A DNA stretch of 64,000 nucleotides. Source: Methylomonas methanica MC09. Lineage in GTDB: Bacteria > Pseudomonadota > Gammaproteobacteria > Methylococcales > Methylomonadaceae. Every line of letters begins with the position of its first letter. The first letter of the stretch is position 1. The DNA is taken from positions 1,240,001 to 1,304,000 of the forward strand of contig NC_015572.1 of NCBI RefSeq assembly GCF_000214665.1. Reading direction: 5' to 3'. Positions 63,245-64,000 of the stretch are shown piece after piece. The translations under genes were made by a program, and so were the position numbers. Under the pieces are notes generated by a model. It was not told the DNA's origin. It searched no databases and saw only the letters and a program-made list of their open reading frames with translations.

Positions 63245-63999
63245 GCCAATTTCTCCAGTAATTGTTGTTGTTGTTTTGCAATGGCTTTTTTAAGCATCTT
63301 GTATACGAAAAACCCGATGCCGCAGAACAGCAGATTGATTGCTAAAACAAAGCCTATGGTAATGCCCAACGCATTAGTATTTTGTGAGCTACTGTCGGAT
63401 GTTTGATCCGTTGAGATGGGCGTTTCAGTATTGTGATCTGTTTCGGCTGGCGACGGGGCGGTTTGCTCAGCCAAATCTGCATCAGTTGGAGAAGTAAACA
63501 CGCTTTTATCGATAGTGATCGGAGCTAACGCGGGCGTAATAATGCTTCCATCTAGGTTTTTGGCGACGATATCTAAATCGATCAGCAGCGATTCGTCCTC
63601 CGGTACTGCGGCGAGTGGCAATAGCCATTTACCGTTTTGTTCCTTAACGATTCGCGATTCCGGTTCGCGATTGGCTTGATGTACGGTGGCCGTGATGGTG
63701 ATAGAAGATACATCCAAAAGCGCGATGTCTGGGGTGAATTCAAGGGTGACGGTGCGGTTGCCGTTGTCGATTAGCTTCTCTACGGTTATCGGTGCCGGTA
63801 TGACTTCAAAATCTCTGGTAATTTCGCGTTTAAAAGTTTGTCCGTCGGCTATTATCACTAATGAATGTTTCCCTAGGCTCAAGTTCTCAAGCGTATGAGA
63901 AAAAAAACCCGGTTTGGTTTTGTTGGCGTCTACGTTAATCGGGGGCTGCTGATCCAAAGATAGGCTGATCGTGACTAACGCCAAAAAATCGGATCGAGT
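63241..63999 (-). CDS. Hypothetical surface/periplasmic protein, C-terminal part
   Basis: The frame is open to the window edge, so the true start may lie beyond it; a TTG at 63984 is possible. The visible 252 residues or so contain beta-rich, Ig-like sequence (GKHSLVIIADG, ITITATVH, SLLIDLDIVAK), a Ser/Thr/Glu-rich linker (near 165-200) and a C-terminal membrane helix (ALGITIGFVLAINLLFCGIG) with a short basic tail. The beta part should be periplasmic. It heads the visible part of the three-gene unit and overlaps the next gene by 4 bp. Confidence 0.65.
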   Translation of the reverse strand, partial: TRSDFLALVTISLSLDQQPPINVDANKTKPGFFSHTLENLSLGKHSLVIIADGQTFKREITRDFEVIPAPITVEKLIDNGNRTVTLEFTPDIALLDVSSITITATVHQANREPESRIVKEQNGKWLLPLAAVPEDESLLIDLDIVAKNLDGSIITPALAPITIDKSVFTSPTDADLAEQTAPSPAETDHNTETPISTDQTSDSSSQNTNALGITIGFVLAINLLFCGIGFFVYKMLKKAIAKQQQQLLEKLA

Positions 64000-64000
64000 G

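Overview
The window looks like a piece of a gammaproteobacterial chromosome. The gene families and the moderate GC of the flanks would fit a methanotroph of the Methylococcales, such as a Methylomonas or Methylobacter relative, but no marker gene here proves that, so the taxonomic call is inference.

Layout. (1) Positions 1-8300 are ordinary chromosomal genes. They comprise the end of a cyclic-di-GMP phosphodiesterase, an EVE-domain protein, a minus-strand operon of a MglA-type GTPase, a soluble histidine kinase and a receiver-GspE fusion ATPase, a second EAL protein, and an alpha/beta hydrolase. (2) Positions 8300-17040 are a graveyard of insertion sequences: an IS481 remnant next to a 112-bp palindromic MITE-like element, an IS1595 remnant, an IS66, an IS21, an IS3 and an IS630 remnant. 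Two nesting events can be resolved to the base. The IS3 (12136-13816, TSD TGGCC) sits inside istA of the IS21 (11365-15727, TSD CAAAAG), which sits inside tnpA of the IS66. (3) Positions 17424-62011 are one long, AT-richer, plus-strand locus for a cell-surface polysaccharide, most likely an O-antigen or capsule. (4) After 62011 the strand flips to three small membrane-anchored proteins of unknown function; the last one runs off the window.

How the polysaccharide locus works. It starts with a PglK-like ABC flippase and a LIC12162-family protein. A sialic-acid-like (nonulosonate) module neuB-neuC-neuA follows. Next to it is an N-acetyl-sugar amidotransferase (WbuX/PseA type), whose HisF/HisH ammonia-supplying partners lie 6.5 kb downstream; together they suggest an acetamidino group on the sugar. 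Two AsnB-like amidotransferases and several methyltransferases lie between these parts. Two MBOAT/SGNH pairs point to O-acylation. The 3' end carries an aminotransferase, glycosyltransferases, an acetyltransferase, Wzx, Wzy and the trio WbpV-WbpL-WbpM, in the order that ends several Pseudomonas O-antigen loci. These last genes make the initiating sugar and load it on the lipid carrier.

The most interesting part is 39620-46847. It holds recognisable counterparts of all four enzymes that make the activated phosphoramidate donor in Campylobacter jejuni: L-glutamine kinase, CTP:phosphoglutamine cytidylyltransferase, gamma-glutamyl-CDP-amidate hydrolase and CDP-amidate kinase (Cj1418, Cj1416, Cj1417 and Cj1415). 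They are accompanied by a methyltransferase, a membrane SGNH protein and a CDP-alcohol phosphotransferase-like protein that is a plausible phosphoramidate transferase. If correct, this organism decorates its surface glycan with phosphoramidate, by a transfer route that may differ from the Campylobacter one.
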